A stretch of 64,000 nucleotides of DNA from Spirobacillus cienkowskii (GTDB taxonomy: Bacteria > Bdellovibrionota_B > Oligoflexia > Silvanigrellales > Silvanigrellaceae): contig NZ_CP146516.1 in assembly GCF_037081835.1 (NCBI RefSeq), positions 2,247,501-2,311,500 on the forward strand. The letters are read 5' to 3'. The notes under the pieces are model-generated. The model was not told where the DNA came from. It did not search any database and saw nothing but the letters and a program-made list of their open reading frames with translations. Shown here piece after piece: positions 37,013-46,093 of this stretch; position 1 is the first letter of the stretch; the number at the start of each line of letters is the position of its first letter. A program made the translations under genes and the position numbers.

Positions 37013-37822
37013 ATGATACCCAAAATAATTCACTATTGTTGGTTTGGCGGCAAATCTTTACCTGACCACCTTAATGAGTATATAGGAACATGGAGAAAAT
37101 TTTGTCCAGACTATGATATTAAACTGTGGAATGAAGAAACGTTTGATGTAAGTAGTCATATTTTTACTAAAACCGCTTATGATAAGAAAATTTATGCATA
37201 TGTTTCTGATTACGTTAGAGCTTATGCATTAAATTTGTATGGTGGTATATATCTTGATACGGATGTCGAGTTAAAAGCAAATCTAGACTCTTTTCTTGAA
37301 CATGATGCCTTTACCGGATTTGAGACAGAAGGAGTGCCATTTACAGCAGTCTGGGGAACCAAGACTAACCATTCATTAACAAAGAAAGTATTAAATTTTT
37401 ATAACGGTTTGGTGTACCATGAGCTCCTAGAGCCAAATACTGTTTCTGTTAGTCGTATTTTAATTTCTGAATTCTGTATTGATGAAAGATTGAATCAAAA
37501 ACAAATTGGTTTTGATGGTGTTGATTCAGTTCATGTATATCCGGCTGAAACATTTTGTCTAGATTTGGAAAGAAATGTTGCAACGCATCATTTTGAAGGT
37601 TCTTGGGTACCAAATAAAAAATATTCATATAAAGAGCATTTACACTCTCAATACTATTTCTCTAACTTTCTCAGGCATAAAACCGCTGATAAAAATTATT
37701 ATCTTAAAAAAATTGCGTTGACACTAACTTTGTCACAAGTTTTTAAGATTTTTATTTATCATTTTTATTACAGATTCACTCCAAAACATTTTAAATACAT
37801 TATATCTTATTTCAGAAGGTAA
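37013..37822 (+). CDS. GT32 glycosyltransferase (TcdA/OCH1-like capsular sugar transferase)
   Basis: 269 residues; AAGGAAG lies seven bases before the ATG. The start IPKIIHYCWFGGKSLPD is the GT32 consensus. SDYVRAYALNLYGGIYLDTDVEL contains the DxD metal/nucleotide-sugar motif. A short hydrophobic, basic tail may bind membrane. The transferred sugar is unknown. The gene is alone between the 3' ends of two IS3 copies in opposite orientation (36935 and 37879), so it may have moved with them. Confidence 0.88.
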   Translation: MIPKIIHYCWFGGKSLPDHLNEYIGTWRKFCPDYDIKLWNEETFDVSSHIFTKTAYDKKIYAYVSDYVRAYALNLYGGIYLDTDVELKANLDSFLEHDAFTGFETEGVPFTAVWGTKTNHSLTKKVLNFYNGLVYHELLEPNTVSVSRILISEFCIDERLNQKQIGFDGVDSVHVYPAETFCLDLERNVATHHFEGSWVPNKKYSYKEHLHSQYYFSNFLRHKTADKNYYLKKIALTLTLSQVFKIFIYHFYYRFTPKHFKYIISYFRR

Positions 37823-38291
37823 AATGTTATTTATTCCAAATTTTCAATAACCTCTCTTCCCAAAAAAGTAGGCATTCTGGTGTGGATCTAAAATAGTAGA
37901 CAGAATTAACGATAAATTTTTTCATATTCAAAAGGCGACTTAAAGTCAAGTTTTGAGTGGATCCGAATTCGATTCTAAAACACCTCAATAAATTCAAAAA
38001 TCGAGGTTCTCACTTCTTTTCTCGATAAAAAATTGCATTTATGAATCAATTCAGTTTTTAAAGTGGCAAAAAATAAGTAAAACGTCATCGCGCCTCGCAT
38101 ATTAAGAGAAGTTTGCATTTAGTATAATAATTACGTAGAGTTTGGGGTTTATGCAGAGATGTTTAAATTAGGCATTTTTTTTATTGGTATAGAGATATTT
38201 GACAATAAAATAAGTTTATCATTCTAGGTAATAGAGTTTTTTTATTTATTAAGTTTATTTATTGATTTTGAAAGTGTTAACTGAAGTGTAC

Positions 38292-39857
38292 TTATCCCGT
38301 ATCAAGGGGCATCGCTTTAAATTCTTTTGGAGTGAAAGCGGGTTTTCCAGCATGGAGAGATGCAACTAATTTTTTAAAATAATGCCTAGGATTAATTTTA
38401 TTCAGCTTACAAGACTCTACAAGAGTAAAGAAGATAGCGGTAGTTTTGGCGCCTTGCTTGGAATGCGTGCCGTGCCACGTTTTTCGGCCAATCACTGGAT
38501 TTCTTAATTGGCGCTCTTGATGGTTATTGTCAATAGGTAAAGCAGAATTTGTTAAAAATAATGTTAACCCTGAATAATTTTTTAAAAAATAATTGCTTGC
38601 CGTAACAAGCGTACTTTTAGAGGAAAAATTGTCTTTTTGTAATGTGGCTGTTTTTCGCATGTCTTCAAAGATCGCGTTCATGGCCTCTCTTTTTTCTGTT
38701 AACGTACCAATTTCATTTTGTCCTTCTTTTTCAAGTTGATAAATTTTTTGGTAACTTTTGATAAAATATTGAGTTTCTTCTGGAAAACTCTCCTCCGCCT
38801 CTTTGAATTTACGGCGACTGTGGGCATTGCAATACACACTGTGTATTTGAGGTTGACAGTTTTGTTCTCGAATTTTGTTACTTTCTTTTACCGCCTTTTC
38901 GTAGCCAGAAAACACATCGCTAACCAAGTATTGGCATTGAGATTGTGTTAATAACTCCGATGCCACATCTCCTGAACGGGTATTTCTGATTTCAAAGTAA
39001 CTGCTCTCGTTATTAGAAAATCCCCATAAATACCAGCTCTTTTTTTCATCCCCTTCAAGCATGCTGTGTGGTGTTTCATCAGCATGCAACACGGGAGAAG
39101 AAAGAATTTCTTCTTTTATTTTATCAACGGCTGGTTGCACATAGTCTGCTAATTTATGGGTTGTGCCTATTAAGCTATTAGGTGGTAAGTCAACAAATCC
39201 TTCGCGCCCTGCTATTGTGCTGTACCGTTCAATGGGTACCAAATCACAGTATTTTGCCATAGCAACATCGATAATCAGTTCGTCACCATATGCAGAGCCT
39301 GGAATAATTCGTGCTGCCGATGGCGCTGTTTTGATATCGCCATGACATTGACTACAACGATATTTATGTCTCCGTTGCCGAACGATATAATAATCCTTTG
39401 GCACAACTGTTAAGTATTCGCTGTCTTCTGTCATGCCAGAATCTTCCATTGTGTAACCACAGCAGGAACAATTAGGGTTATCTTTAAATTCAATATGTCT
39501 TTCAATGATAGCAGCTTCAGGATATCTTTCCGAAGGCAATAAAGAATAATGCCCTCTTTTTTTCTTAGATTTAGAATTAGGTTCTTGATTATATTTCTTT
39601 TCTTGCGGACTTTTTTCTGATTTTTTTCTAAACAATTTACTCTTAAATAAAACAAGTTGCCCTTCGATAATAACAATTTTTTCTTCAAGAATTTTGGTAT
39701 AGTTCTTTAAGTCCACGATCTCATTTTTTAAACTCATATTCTCATTTTTAATATTAATATTTTCTTTAATAAATTTTTCGTGAAGTTGAATCAACTGCTC
39801 TTTCGAGTAGTTCACAAGGTCATTTCGCGTAAGTTGTAGAAATTGATTTTCGCTCAT
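38292..39857 (-). CDS. tnpC: IS66 transposase TnpC
   Basis: 521 residues, full length. It has an N-terminal coiled coil/leucine zipper (residues 20-70), a basic linker and a zinc-binding region (CSCCGYTMED and YRCSQCHGD). The DDE core includes PVLHADETPHSML, YLVSDVFSGYEKA and NNHQERQLRNPVIGRKTW (Glu). It contains the conserved IS66 C-terminal domain. No break is seen. Confidence 0.93.
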   Translation of the reverse strand: MSENQFLQLTRNDLVNYSKEQLIQLHEKFIKENINIKNENMSLKNEIVDLKNYTKILEEKIVIIEGQLVLFKSKLFRKKSEKSPQEKKYNQEPNSKSKKKRGHYSLLPSERYPEAAIIERHIEFKDNPNCSCCGYTMEDSGMTEDSEYLTVVPKDYYIVRQRRHKYRCSQCHGDIKTAPSAARIIPGSAYGDELIIDVAMAKYCDLVPIERYSTIAGREGFVDLPPNSLIGTTHKLADYVQPAVDKIKEEILSSPVLHADETPHSMLEGDEKKSWYLWGFSNNESSYFEIRNTRSGDVASELLTQSQCQYLVSDVFSGYEKAVKESNKIREQNCQPQIHSVYCNAHSRRKFKEAEESFPEETQYFIKSYQKIYQLEKEGQNEIGTLTEKREAMNAIFEDMRKTATLQKDNFSSKSTLVTASNYFLKNYSGLTLFLTNSALPIDNNHQERQLRNPVIGRKTWHGTHSKQGAKTTAIFFTLVESCKLNKINPRHYFKKLVASLHAGKPAFTPKEFKAMPLDTG

Positions 39858-39880
39858 GTGCCTGATTATAATAATTTTTT

Positions 39881-40261
39881 TTACAAGTTCAAGGCCTTGA
39901 GTTTACGCGCAACTTTTTTAATTTCGATAGGACTCTCTATAAATCTTTTCTCTAAATTTGCTCCCTCAAAAAAAAGACTAAACTCCGCTTGAGTCAACAC
40001 AACTTCTTTTTTATACAAAGGGTTTATTCTGGAAAATAAGCCTTCCTCTAACCTTTTTGCAACAATAACCAGCCCTGTGCCATCGTAATAAAGACACTTG
40101 CACGATGTGCGACGTTTATTGATAAATAAAAACAAATGACCCGAAAATGGATCTTTTTTTAGCAATTTTTTTGCTTTGTAAAACAAACCATCATACGACT
40201 CTCGCATGTCGGTTGGCTCTTTATAAACATAAATTTTTGTTCTGCGATTGAATGATAACAT
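39881..40261 (-). CDS. tnpB: IS66 accessory protein TnpB
   Basis: 126 residues. The IS66 Orf2 pattern is clear: YVYKEPTDMRESYDGLFYKAKKLL, DPFSGHLFLFINKRRTSCKCLYYDGTGLVIVAKRLEEG (in part) and a late TQAEFSLFFEGANL. It is required for transposition in studied IS66 elements; its biochemistry is not settled. It lies between tnpA and tnpC and is intact. Confidence 0.9.
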   Translation of the reverse strand: MLSFNRRTKIYVYKEPTDMRESYDGLFYKAKKLLKKDPFSGHLFLFINKRRTSCKCLYYDGTGLVIVAKRLEEGLFSRINPLYKKEVVLTQAEFSLFFEGANLEKRFIESPIEIKKVARKLKALNL

Positions 40262-40320
40262 GAAGTATACTTACTGCTGGTTTTATAAACTCTGACCCGA
40301 CAATAACCTTTCTTTTTTTA

Positions 40321-40704
40321 CTAAGCGGATTTCTTCAAAAAGTCTAATAAATAATCAATTTGCGTAAATCGAATTATTTTACCATCCGACATCACAATTT
40401 CTGCAGCGCTACAAGTATTACTTGATACAAAATCACTTGGCACGTTTATTTCTTGGCTCACCTGTATTTGCTTAAAATCTCCGTCTCCAAAGTAACCTTC
40501 GCGCTTTAATTTTTTTGCCTTGCCTATTAATGCCGCCATTTGTGTCTGAGTAAATCCTAACGAAGAATAAAATTCTTTACTACTACTCGTCCAATTCTCC
40601 CACGCAATCAAAATTTCATATAACAAATCTTCTGGCACATTTTTTAAATAACCCTTACTCGATAAATAAGTGCTCAGCTTTCTTCTTAATGTAACGTTAT
40701 CCAT
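40321..40704 (-). CDS. tnpA: IS66 accessory protein TnpA-like
   Basis: 127 residues. It has a helical N-terminal part with WENWTSSSKEFYSSLGFTQTQMAALIGKAKKLKREG, resembling the HTH-like N-terminus of IS66 TnpA. The C-terminal part contains AAEIVMSDGKIIRF, matching the usual 'IELPNGxxIRV' strand. The order tnpA-tnpB-tnpC supports the call more than the sequence does. Confidence 0.75.
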   Translation of the reverse strand: MDNVTLRRKLSTYLSSKGYLKNVPEDLLYEILIAWENWTSSSKEFYSSLGFTQTQMAALIGKAKKLKREGYFGDGDFKQIQVSQEINVPSDFVSSNTCSAAEIVMSDGKIIRFTQIDYLLDFLKKSA

Positions 40705-41336
40705 TTCTCCCTCCTCTTCCTCTATATGGACTCTGTTACTATCGCAACTTTTTTTACTTTTTAAATGCGCGGAAAGATGAGGTTATACAAAAATAATTCA
40801 GAAATAGTGTTATCATAGCAGTTGTCAGCATTGCTCATGATTTGATGAAATTCATGCTGTTTTAATAATTTAATAACAGAGAAACTGGCTTATTGGCTGC
40901 CTATATCGCTATGAAAAATAACGCCTTTGCCAGGTTTTCTAAAGCTAATTGCATGTTGAATTGCAGAAGTAACAAGCTCTGAATTTATTTTGTCGGACAT
41001 AGACCATCCAACAATAGCCCTTGAAAAACAATCTAAAATCAAGCATAAATAAAGCCAACCTTCTTTTGTCGGAACATATTTAATATCAGTAGTCCATAAA
41101 GAATTGGTTAAGTAAGCTCTGAAATCTTAGGTAATGAGGTTTGGAAAAACTTTTCGTTTGTGTTTGGAATCGGTCGTTTTCACAAATTGAGGCTTTCTTC
41201 TGTCCCGCAATTTCATTTGTCTCATAAGCTTTTCAACCTAATTTTTACCGTAAGCGCTTTACGTCACCCATATTGCAGATGGAATAAAAATAAATTATTT
41301 ATTCCAGTTCCATGGGAGTAGAGGAGTGTAATCAGG

Positions 41337-42586
41337 CTAAGGTGATTTTTTGAGTAGAGTGATATTTAAGAATAAATCATTGAGATATTCTTCAACGTGG
41401 AGATCGTGATCTTTTGCAGTGGCAATCAGAGAGTATAAAATGGCGCTGGCTTGGGCTCCACGTGTGGAATACGAGAACAACCAATTTTTTCTGCCAATGG
41501 CAAAGGGTCGGATGGCATTTTCGACTTTGTTATTTGATAAAGCAATAAGTCCATTACCTAGAAAATGCAAAAGGTGCGGCCATTCATTGGAAATATAACC
41601 AAAGGCATCACCAAGTTTTGAACGAGGCAAGACCTTATTGACGTTTTCATCAATAAGTTTACGAATATTTTGAATAATAGGAGTTGCTTTTTCAAGGCGC
41701 ATATTCTGTTTTTCAAGAGCAGATAAAGATTCAATCTCTTTTTCCAAGAGAGATTGAATTTCGGTTAAAAATAATTCGGCTAAGGATTTGCCAGCAGGGG
41801 CGCCCTCTTTAAAGGCACTTTCAAACTTTCTGCGAACATGAGCCCAACAGGCAACCCGAGTCACACTCAGTTGGGAGCACACTTGGCTGTAGCCATCGTA
41901 GCCGTCCACGTGCAAGAATCCTTTGTAAGACTTTAAGAAATCTAACGCAGAGGCTTGCGAACGATCAGGGTAAAACTGAAACACCGACGCAGGATGTGCG
42001 TCTTTTGCAGAAGCCAGAACCCACATGTAACTTTTAGAAGTGGGTTTTTTATTTGTACCAGCAAGAACTTGCACATGGGTTTCATCGCAGTGAATAACGG
42101 GTTGGGATAAAATATAACGTTTAATTTCTGCAACAAGGGGAGCCACAGCCTCTGCACATGCCATCATCCAGCGTGCTAAAAGTCACTCTTGGAATTTCAA
42201 TGTTTTTTTGTTGAAACAGAACTTCTTGTCTGTAAAGCGGCAACGCAGTAGGAAAAGTACTGCGTGAAGAGTTGTCATCAGAAAATAATGTATTTTTTGT
42301 TTTGTTATTATTTTTAGAGTTTTTATTCTTGTGGTTATTAAGGGGCAGCGGTTTCATTTCCTAGAGTAAGATTTTGATCATGTTTAAGTAAATTTTCTGC
42401 TTCATTAAATAATGTGCCTTCGGGTGACATAAATTCGTATTTAACATATTTTTCCGAACGTTGAGAAAAGGCAATTCTAGAAAGTGTGTTCACAACTTCT
42501 TTTAATCGATTAATTTCATTAAAAGCAGCAACAAAATAGCTTTTAAACTCATCAGGCAAATTTTTAGGAAAACCAATTTTTTCCAT
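41337..42586 (-). pseudogene. tnpC transposase of the decayed IS66
   Basis: Two or three frames are needed. 42586-42338 encodes the N-terminal coiled region (KNLPDEFKSYFVAAFNEINRL). A second frame carries LPLYRQEVLFQQKNIEIPRVT, then the main frame from 42167 has ACAEAVAPLVAEIKRYI, PVIHCDETHVQVL, VDGYDGYSQVC, WAHVRRKFE, and NNKVENAIRPFAIGRKNW. About 100 residues of the zinc-binding part are missing between them. The DDE residues survive but the gene is broken. Confidence 0.75.
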
Positions 42587-42849
42587 AAATATCCTTGCAA
42601 TTAAAGATAAAGTTTATTTACCAAGTAAAAAATATATTGTCAATAAATTTAGGCTTAAAAAATAATATTTTTTTATGAATGTTTATCTTTAAAATTATGT
42701 TTTATATGTTAGCTAATTATAGAATAATGCAATTCTTGGTGAGGCTTTAATTTCCAAGGATTAACTCCAGAAAGAATCCAATAAAATTGTTCTTGTGCAA
42801 CAATAAGTTTAGAACATTGATTATTTTTAGGCCAATGAAATTGATTTTT

Positions 42850-43065
42850 TTAGAATGCTTTAGACCACATGGCAAAACCTGTTTTATTCCAGTACACAGC
42901 TCTTATATTTTTTCGATTTTTATTGGTAAATATAAATAAAGTACCAGAAAATGGTTCTTCTTGCAGTTCGTGTTTAATTAAATTCACAAGGCCATAAATC
43001 CCTTTTCTAAAATCCACGGGTTGCAAACACAAATAAATATTTAAAAAATCACGAAAACCCTTCAT
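42850..43065 (-). pseudogene. tnpB fragment of the decayed IS66
   Basis: 71 residues: IYLCLQPVDFRKGIYGLVNLI and EEPFSGTLFIFTNKNRKNIRAVYWNKTGFAMWSK match the first two thirds of IS66 TnpB. The C-terminal RLExG part is lost, replaced by a stop and about 260 bases with no frame before tnpC. Its ATG overlaps the end of the tnpA-like frame by four bases. Confidence 0.7.
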
Positions 43066-43420
43066 TGCAATTCCTTAATAAAAGAAGACAACCAGTTAGG
43101 AGATATTATACTTGGAACTTTAACAACAATTCCTGCGTTTATTTCAATTTTAATTTCACTATGGTCTAAAATTTTATTATTAATAAAATTATCTTTTGTT
43201 TCATATTCATGTTGTACTATGTGATCACAATCTTGCTTTATTGTGACAGAAATAAAATTAAAATTACTTTTTTCTTTATTTAACTTTATCCACTTATACA
43301 AAGCATTTTCTGAAATTTTATACTGCTGGCAAAATTTTGTTTTCGATAACCCTGAACTTGGATAATGTTTTAATATCCGCCGAATCTATTCTGGGGTGCG
43401 TCGCAAGCTTTTTTTAATCA
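43062..43420 (-). pseudogene. tnpA-like HTH gene of the decayed IS66
   Basis: The visible open part (43062-43301) begins YKWIKLNKEKSNFN and ends in INAGIVVKVPSIISPNWLSSFIKEL, the TnpA-type C-terminal strand. Upstream the same strand reads SKTKFCQQYKISENALYKW, an HTH, but a stop (from TCTATTCTGG, where an Arg/Trp codon is expected) interrupts it near 43387. The gene is broken. Confidence 0.6.
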
Positions 43421-43501
43421 CAACTAAACTCCTTTCGTTTCAAAAAAGAAGTCTTAATTTAATTTCATTCTAATGTTTAGATGGGGAAGTTGAGGCGTTA
43501 C

Positions 43502-43922
43502 GTTTATTGTGATGTTATTGGCGCGAAGACGGCGAAATACGAGCTGAAACAACTTTAAGTGCAGCACAAACTAAAGGCAACAAAGCGCGAACTATATGGT
43601 TTACTGAAAAAGCACGTGTTGAATTGGCGGCGTATATAGCAACGCATAAAGTAAAAAATCCAACACAGTTGATGTTTTACACGCAACGTTGCGAGGGCGT
43701 TACAGCAAACACGTTGACGCACATAGTCAACGGCATTTACAAAAACGCGTGCATTAGTGGCGCAACGTCGCACAGTGGCAGACGCACGGGACTTACGAAT
43801 TGAGAGAGAGGCGTAGAGGTGAGCACGCTTATAGCAATTGCGGATCACGCAAATATGTCAACAACACAGCGTTACATTGATATGCGCCCAAGCGTTATAC
43901 GTGCGGCTGTGGAGTTGGTTTA
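43502..43922 (+). pseudogene. C-terminal fragment of a tyrosine recombinase/integrase
   Basis: Plus-strand frame not bounded by a start: EIRAETTLSAAQTKGNKARTIWFTEKAR, then VKNPTQLMFYTQ, then SHSGRRTGLTN-stop-ERGVEVSTLIAIADHANMSTTQRYIDMRP (both given in part). The catalytic pattern HxxR (HSGRR), then His (DHAN) and the Tyr nucleophile (QRYID), is that of phage-type integrases. A TGA replaces part of the usual NLAERGV segment. The N-terminal two thirds are missing at the IS66 boundary. The GC content is clearly higher than its surroundings. Confidence 0.8.
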
Positions 43923-43928
43923 ATTTAT

Positions 43929-44777
43929 TTATTTTGGGTCAAATCTTAGCCAAGTCATTAGTTGTCCGCGACCTTCAGAGCAAATAAGCCATCTATCATT
44001 ATCATGTAATTTATTTAACTCAGGGAAAATCGAAAGGTCACGAGAACCCATGGTTAGTTCTGTTACAACATGAGTTAAGGTTGAATCATTTTTAATTTTC
44101 AGAAGTTTTTCTTCGCCATCTTCGAAAAACCAATCATGTAACTCAATGAATATTATTGATCTGTTGAATGCGTTAAAGGTTTCTTTGCCTATCAATTCAA
44201 ACTCTGCTCCCTCAATATCAATGAACAAGACTGTATTTGAAAGGGTAAATGAAGAAAGTTCGTGATAAAAATTATTTTTTGCTATGCCTCTAATTTCAAC
44301 TTTATGTAGAACGTTATTGAGTTGGGCATTATCTTTTATTGTCTGCCTTCCTTCTTCACTAATCTCATAGCAAATTGATTTTTCAAATAAGTTATTTACT
44401 AACACTCCAATTCCATAGTATCCATCAGCTGCACCTAAATCAATAAAAGTATTAAATTTTTTTGGAATATTTTGTAATGAATCAAGCACCTCTTTTTCAT
44501 AAAGTCCCAGTAACATGGAGCCTCTGTCTGTTAAGCCCCACCAAGTTTTGGTTGATAGTTTTAGTCCCTTAAAAGGTCCATATCGAACGGTGGATTTGAA
44601 AAGCTCGTCCAATTGTTTTGAAATTTCAATTCTTCGTTTTTGAATTGCGTCAAATTTTCTTACTCTAAGCATACATGTAATCCAAAAAATAGCTTGTTTA
44701 GTAGCTACCAAGTAGCCATCTTTTTTTGCTAAGCTTAGATATTTGGCGTAGATACTTTTATGTTCATTCGCATTCAT
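43929..44777 (-). CDS. FkbM-like SAM methyltransferase
   Basis: 282 residues. NTFIDLGAADGYYGIGVLV is motif I, CYEISEEGRQTIKDNAQLN the post-I acidic loop, and TVLFIDIEGAEFELI the FkbM-type DxEG motif. The C-terminus is beta-rich. Family members O-methylate sugars of glycans and antibiotics, so a role in decorating the surface polymer is likely. The gene lies alone between an integrase fragment and the 3' end of IS3 copy C. Confidence 0.8.
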   Translation of the reverse strand: MNANEHKSIYAKYLSLAKKDGYLVATKQAIFWITCMLRVRKFDAIQKRRIEISKQLDELFKSTVRYGPFKGLKLSTKTWWGLTDRGSMLLGLYEKEVLDSLQNIPKKFNTFIDLGAADGYYGIGVLVNNLFEKSICYEISEEGRQTIKDNAQLNNVLHKVEIRGIAKNNFYHELSSFTLSNTVLFIDIEGAEFELIGKETFNAFNRSIIFIELHDWFFEDGEEKLLKIKNDSTLTHVVTELTMGSRDLSIFPELNKLHDNDRWLICSEGRGQLMTWLRFDPK

Positions 44778-44895
44778 AGCTCGTCCAATTTAGTTGTTTG
44801 GTGTGGATCTAAAATAGTAGACAGAATTAACGATAAATTTTTTCATATTCAAAAGGCGACTTAAAGTCAAGTTTTGAGTGGATCCGAATTCGATT

Positions 44896-45313
44896 CTAAA
44901 ACACCTCAATAAATTCAAAAATCGAGGTTCTCACTTCTTTTCTCGATAAAAAATTGCATTTATGAATCAATTCAGTTTTTAAAGTGGCAAAAAATAATTC
45001 AGAAATAGTGTTATCATAGCAGTTGTCAGCATTGCTCATGATTTGATGAAATTCATGCTGTTTTAATAATTTAATAACAGAGGAACTGGCGTATTGGCTG
45101 CCTCTATCGCTTTGAAAAATCACACCTTTGCCAGGTTTTCTAAAGCTGATTGCATGTTGAATTGCAAACGTAACAAGATCAGAATTTATTTTGTCGGACA
45201 TCGACCATCCAACAATAGCCCTCGAAAAACAGTCTAAAACCACGCATAAATAAATCTAACTTTCTTTTGTGGGGACGTTGGTAATATCAGTAGTCCATAA
45301 AGAATTGGTTAAG
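44896..45313 (-). pseudogene. IS3 orfB, copy C, 3' part
   Basis: From 45243 it reads VVLDCFSRAIVGWSMSDKIN, GVIFQSDRGSQYASSSV and NADNCYDNTISELFF, ending FEFIEVF: the second Asp and Glu of the DDE core. Here GSQYAS is intact, unlike copies A and B. Upstream, LTNSLWTTDI is followed by VPTKES-stop, and the frame ends at the IS630 relic. It is not functional. Confidence 0.75.
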
Positions 45314-45316
45314 TAA

Positions 45317-46067
45317 TACTATTTCCACTTGCTTTTTCTAAAAATAGATTACAATTAAATTTGAACAAAAATAGTGCACTTAATTTTTATAGAAAAAAAA
45401 TGCTGAGTTTAAACTAAACCGACTTTTAACAAAAGGAAACGCACATGATCTTAAGCTACACAATTCGATTGAAGAATTAAAGATATTAATGAAAAAATCT
45501 TCAAGAAGAGAAATAATTTTTAGAATTCAGATGATAATTATGAGAGCCAAAGGAGAAAAGATACCGAGTTTTTTATCTATTTCTAAAAAAACTATTATTT
45601 TATGGTTAAATAAATATTCATTAGAAAGTTTTTCAGGGCTAAATAATATGGTTCAAAAAGGAAGGAAAAAAAATTAACAGATAGTAACGTTATAGAACTA
45701 AAAAAACCATTAAAAAATCGAGTATACTTGATAATAATAAAAAATATACAAATGGAAGAATGATTTTAGAATTGATTCAAAAAATATTTTCTAAAAAATT
45801 TAGTAATAGTGGATTATCAAATACCATTTTTAGGAAAAATATAATTTTAGACTTTCTACCTCCGTATAGCCCACAACTCAATCCTATAGAGCGGGTATGG
45901 CAGTTTTTAAAAAGAAATTATTTATCATTCAAATTATACGAAAAAATAGAAGATATTATCCTTGCAGGAAGCAAAGTTTGTAACAATTTAACTAATGAAA
46001 TCATAAAATCTATCGGTTTTTTGCAACTCGAAAAATTCAAGGTGATAAAAACTTAGTGGAAGGCGTA
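45317..46067 (+). mobile_element. IS630-family relic
   Basis: The right end AAACTTAGTGGAAGGCGTA (about 46049-46067) differs at one position from the end of the intact IS630 at 22.5-23.7 kb. The left end TACTATTTCCACTTGC is more worn. Coding pieces: 45489-45677 with an HTH (IQMIIMRAKGEKIPSFLSISKKT) and 45760-46056 with the DDE end LDFLPPYSPQLNPIERVWQFLKRNY. The middle, with two catalytic Asp regions, is lost. Confidence 0.75.
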
Positions 46068-46093
46068 TCAGATTGTCTACTATTTTAGTACCA

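Larger units (their letters stand above)
38077..40788 (-). mobile_element. IS66-family insertion sequence, apparently intact
   Basis: 2712 bases. The ends are GTAAAACGTCATC (left) and GTATAACCTCATC (right, complement). The flanking 8-base target duplication AAAAATAA (38069-38076 and 40789-40796) is exact, the hallmark of IS66. tnpA, tnpB and tnpC are all present in order on the minus strand with normal lengths. The element lies inside IS3 copy B, so it arrived after that copy. Confidence 0.93.
37879..41249 (-). mobile_element. IS3-family copy B, interrupted by an IS66 element
   Basis: The 3' inverted repeat GGTGTGGATCTAAAATAGTAG starts at 37879. The orfB 3' end (37975-38076) is separated from the rest of orfB (40797-41249) by the 2.7-kb IS66. 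Upstream of 41249 the copy is cut by a second, decayed IS66. The orfB frame carries the same GSQ-stop as copy A and another stop at FPNLIT-stop-DFRAY. Confidence 0.8.
37975..41249 (-). pseudogene. IS3 orfB transposase, copy B, disrupted
   Basis: Read on the minus strand after removing the IS66 (38077-40788) and one 8-base duplication. It starts within VEKLMRQMKLRDRRKPQFVK, then NSLWTTDIKYVPTKEGWLYLCLILD (the first Asp of the rve core; given in part), SRAIVGWSMSDK, HSDIGSQ-stop and NADNCYDNTISELFF, ending FEFIEVF. Two nonsense codons plus the insertion make it inactive. Copy A is its closest relative. Confidence 0.75.
41250..43501 (-). mobile_element. decayed IS66-family element (different from the intact one)
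   Basis: The ends GTAAGCGCTTTACGTCACCCAT (left, quoted in part) and, complemented, GTAACGCCTCAACTTCCCCAT (right) align well. Inside are broken versions of tnpC, tnpB and tnpA. The 8-base flanks (TTTTTACC and GTTTATTG) differ, and the left flank is IS3 while the right flank is an integrase fragment. A rearrangement after insertion is therefore likely. Confidence 0.75.
44800..46093 (-). mobile_element. IS3-family copy C, interrupted by an IS630 relic
   Basis: The 3' end GGTGTGGATCTAAAATAGTAG begins at 44800; the 5' end, complemented as GGTACTAAAATAGTAGACA, lies at 46074-46092. The two ends share AAAATAGTAGACA as inverted repeats. OrfB remains to 45313, then an IS630-type relic (45317-46067) follows directly. 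The orfA region is missing, so a deletion accompanied or followed the IS630 insertion. Confidence 0.75.

Noticed and set aside
41337-43420. The second IS66 as a functional element
   Set aside because: TnpC needs frame changes and lacks its zinc region, TnpB is truncated and the TnpA-like gene has a stop.
41242-43509. 8-bp target duplication around the decayed IS66
   Set aside because: The flanks TTTTTACC and GTTTATTG do not match, and the two sides derive from different elements.
43555-43848. Minus-strand open frame of 97 codons
   Set aside because: It is the shadow of the plus-strand integrase fragment, whose HSGRR and QRYID motifs are convincing; the minus-strand protein is Cys/Arg-rich without motifs.
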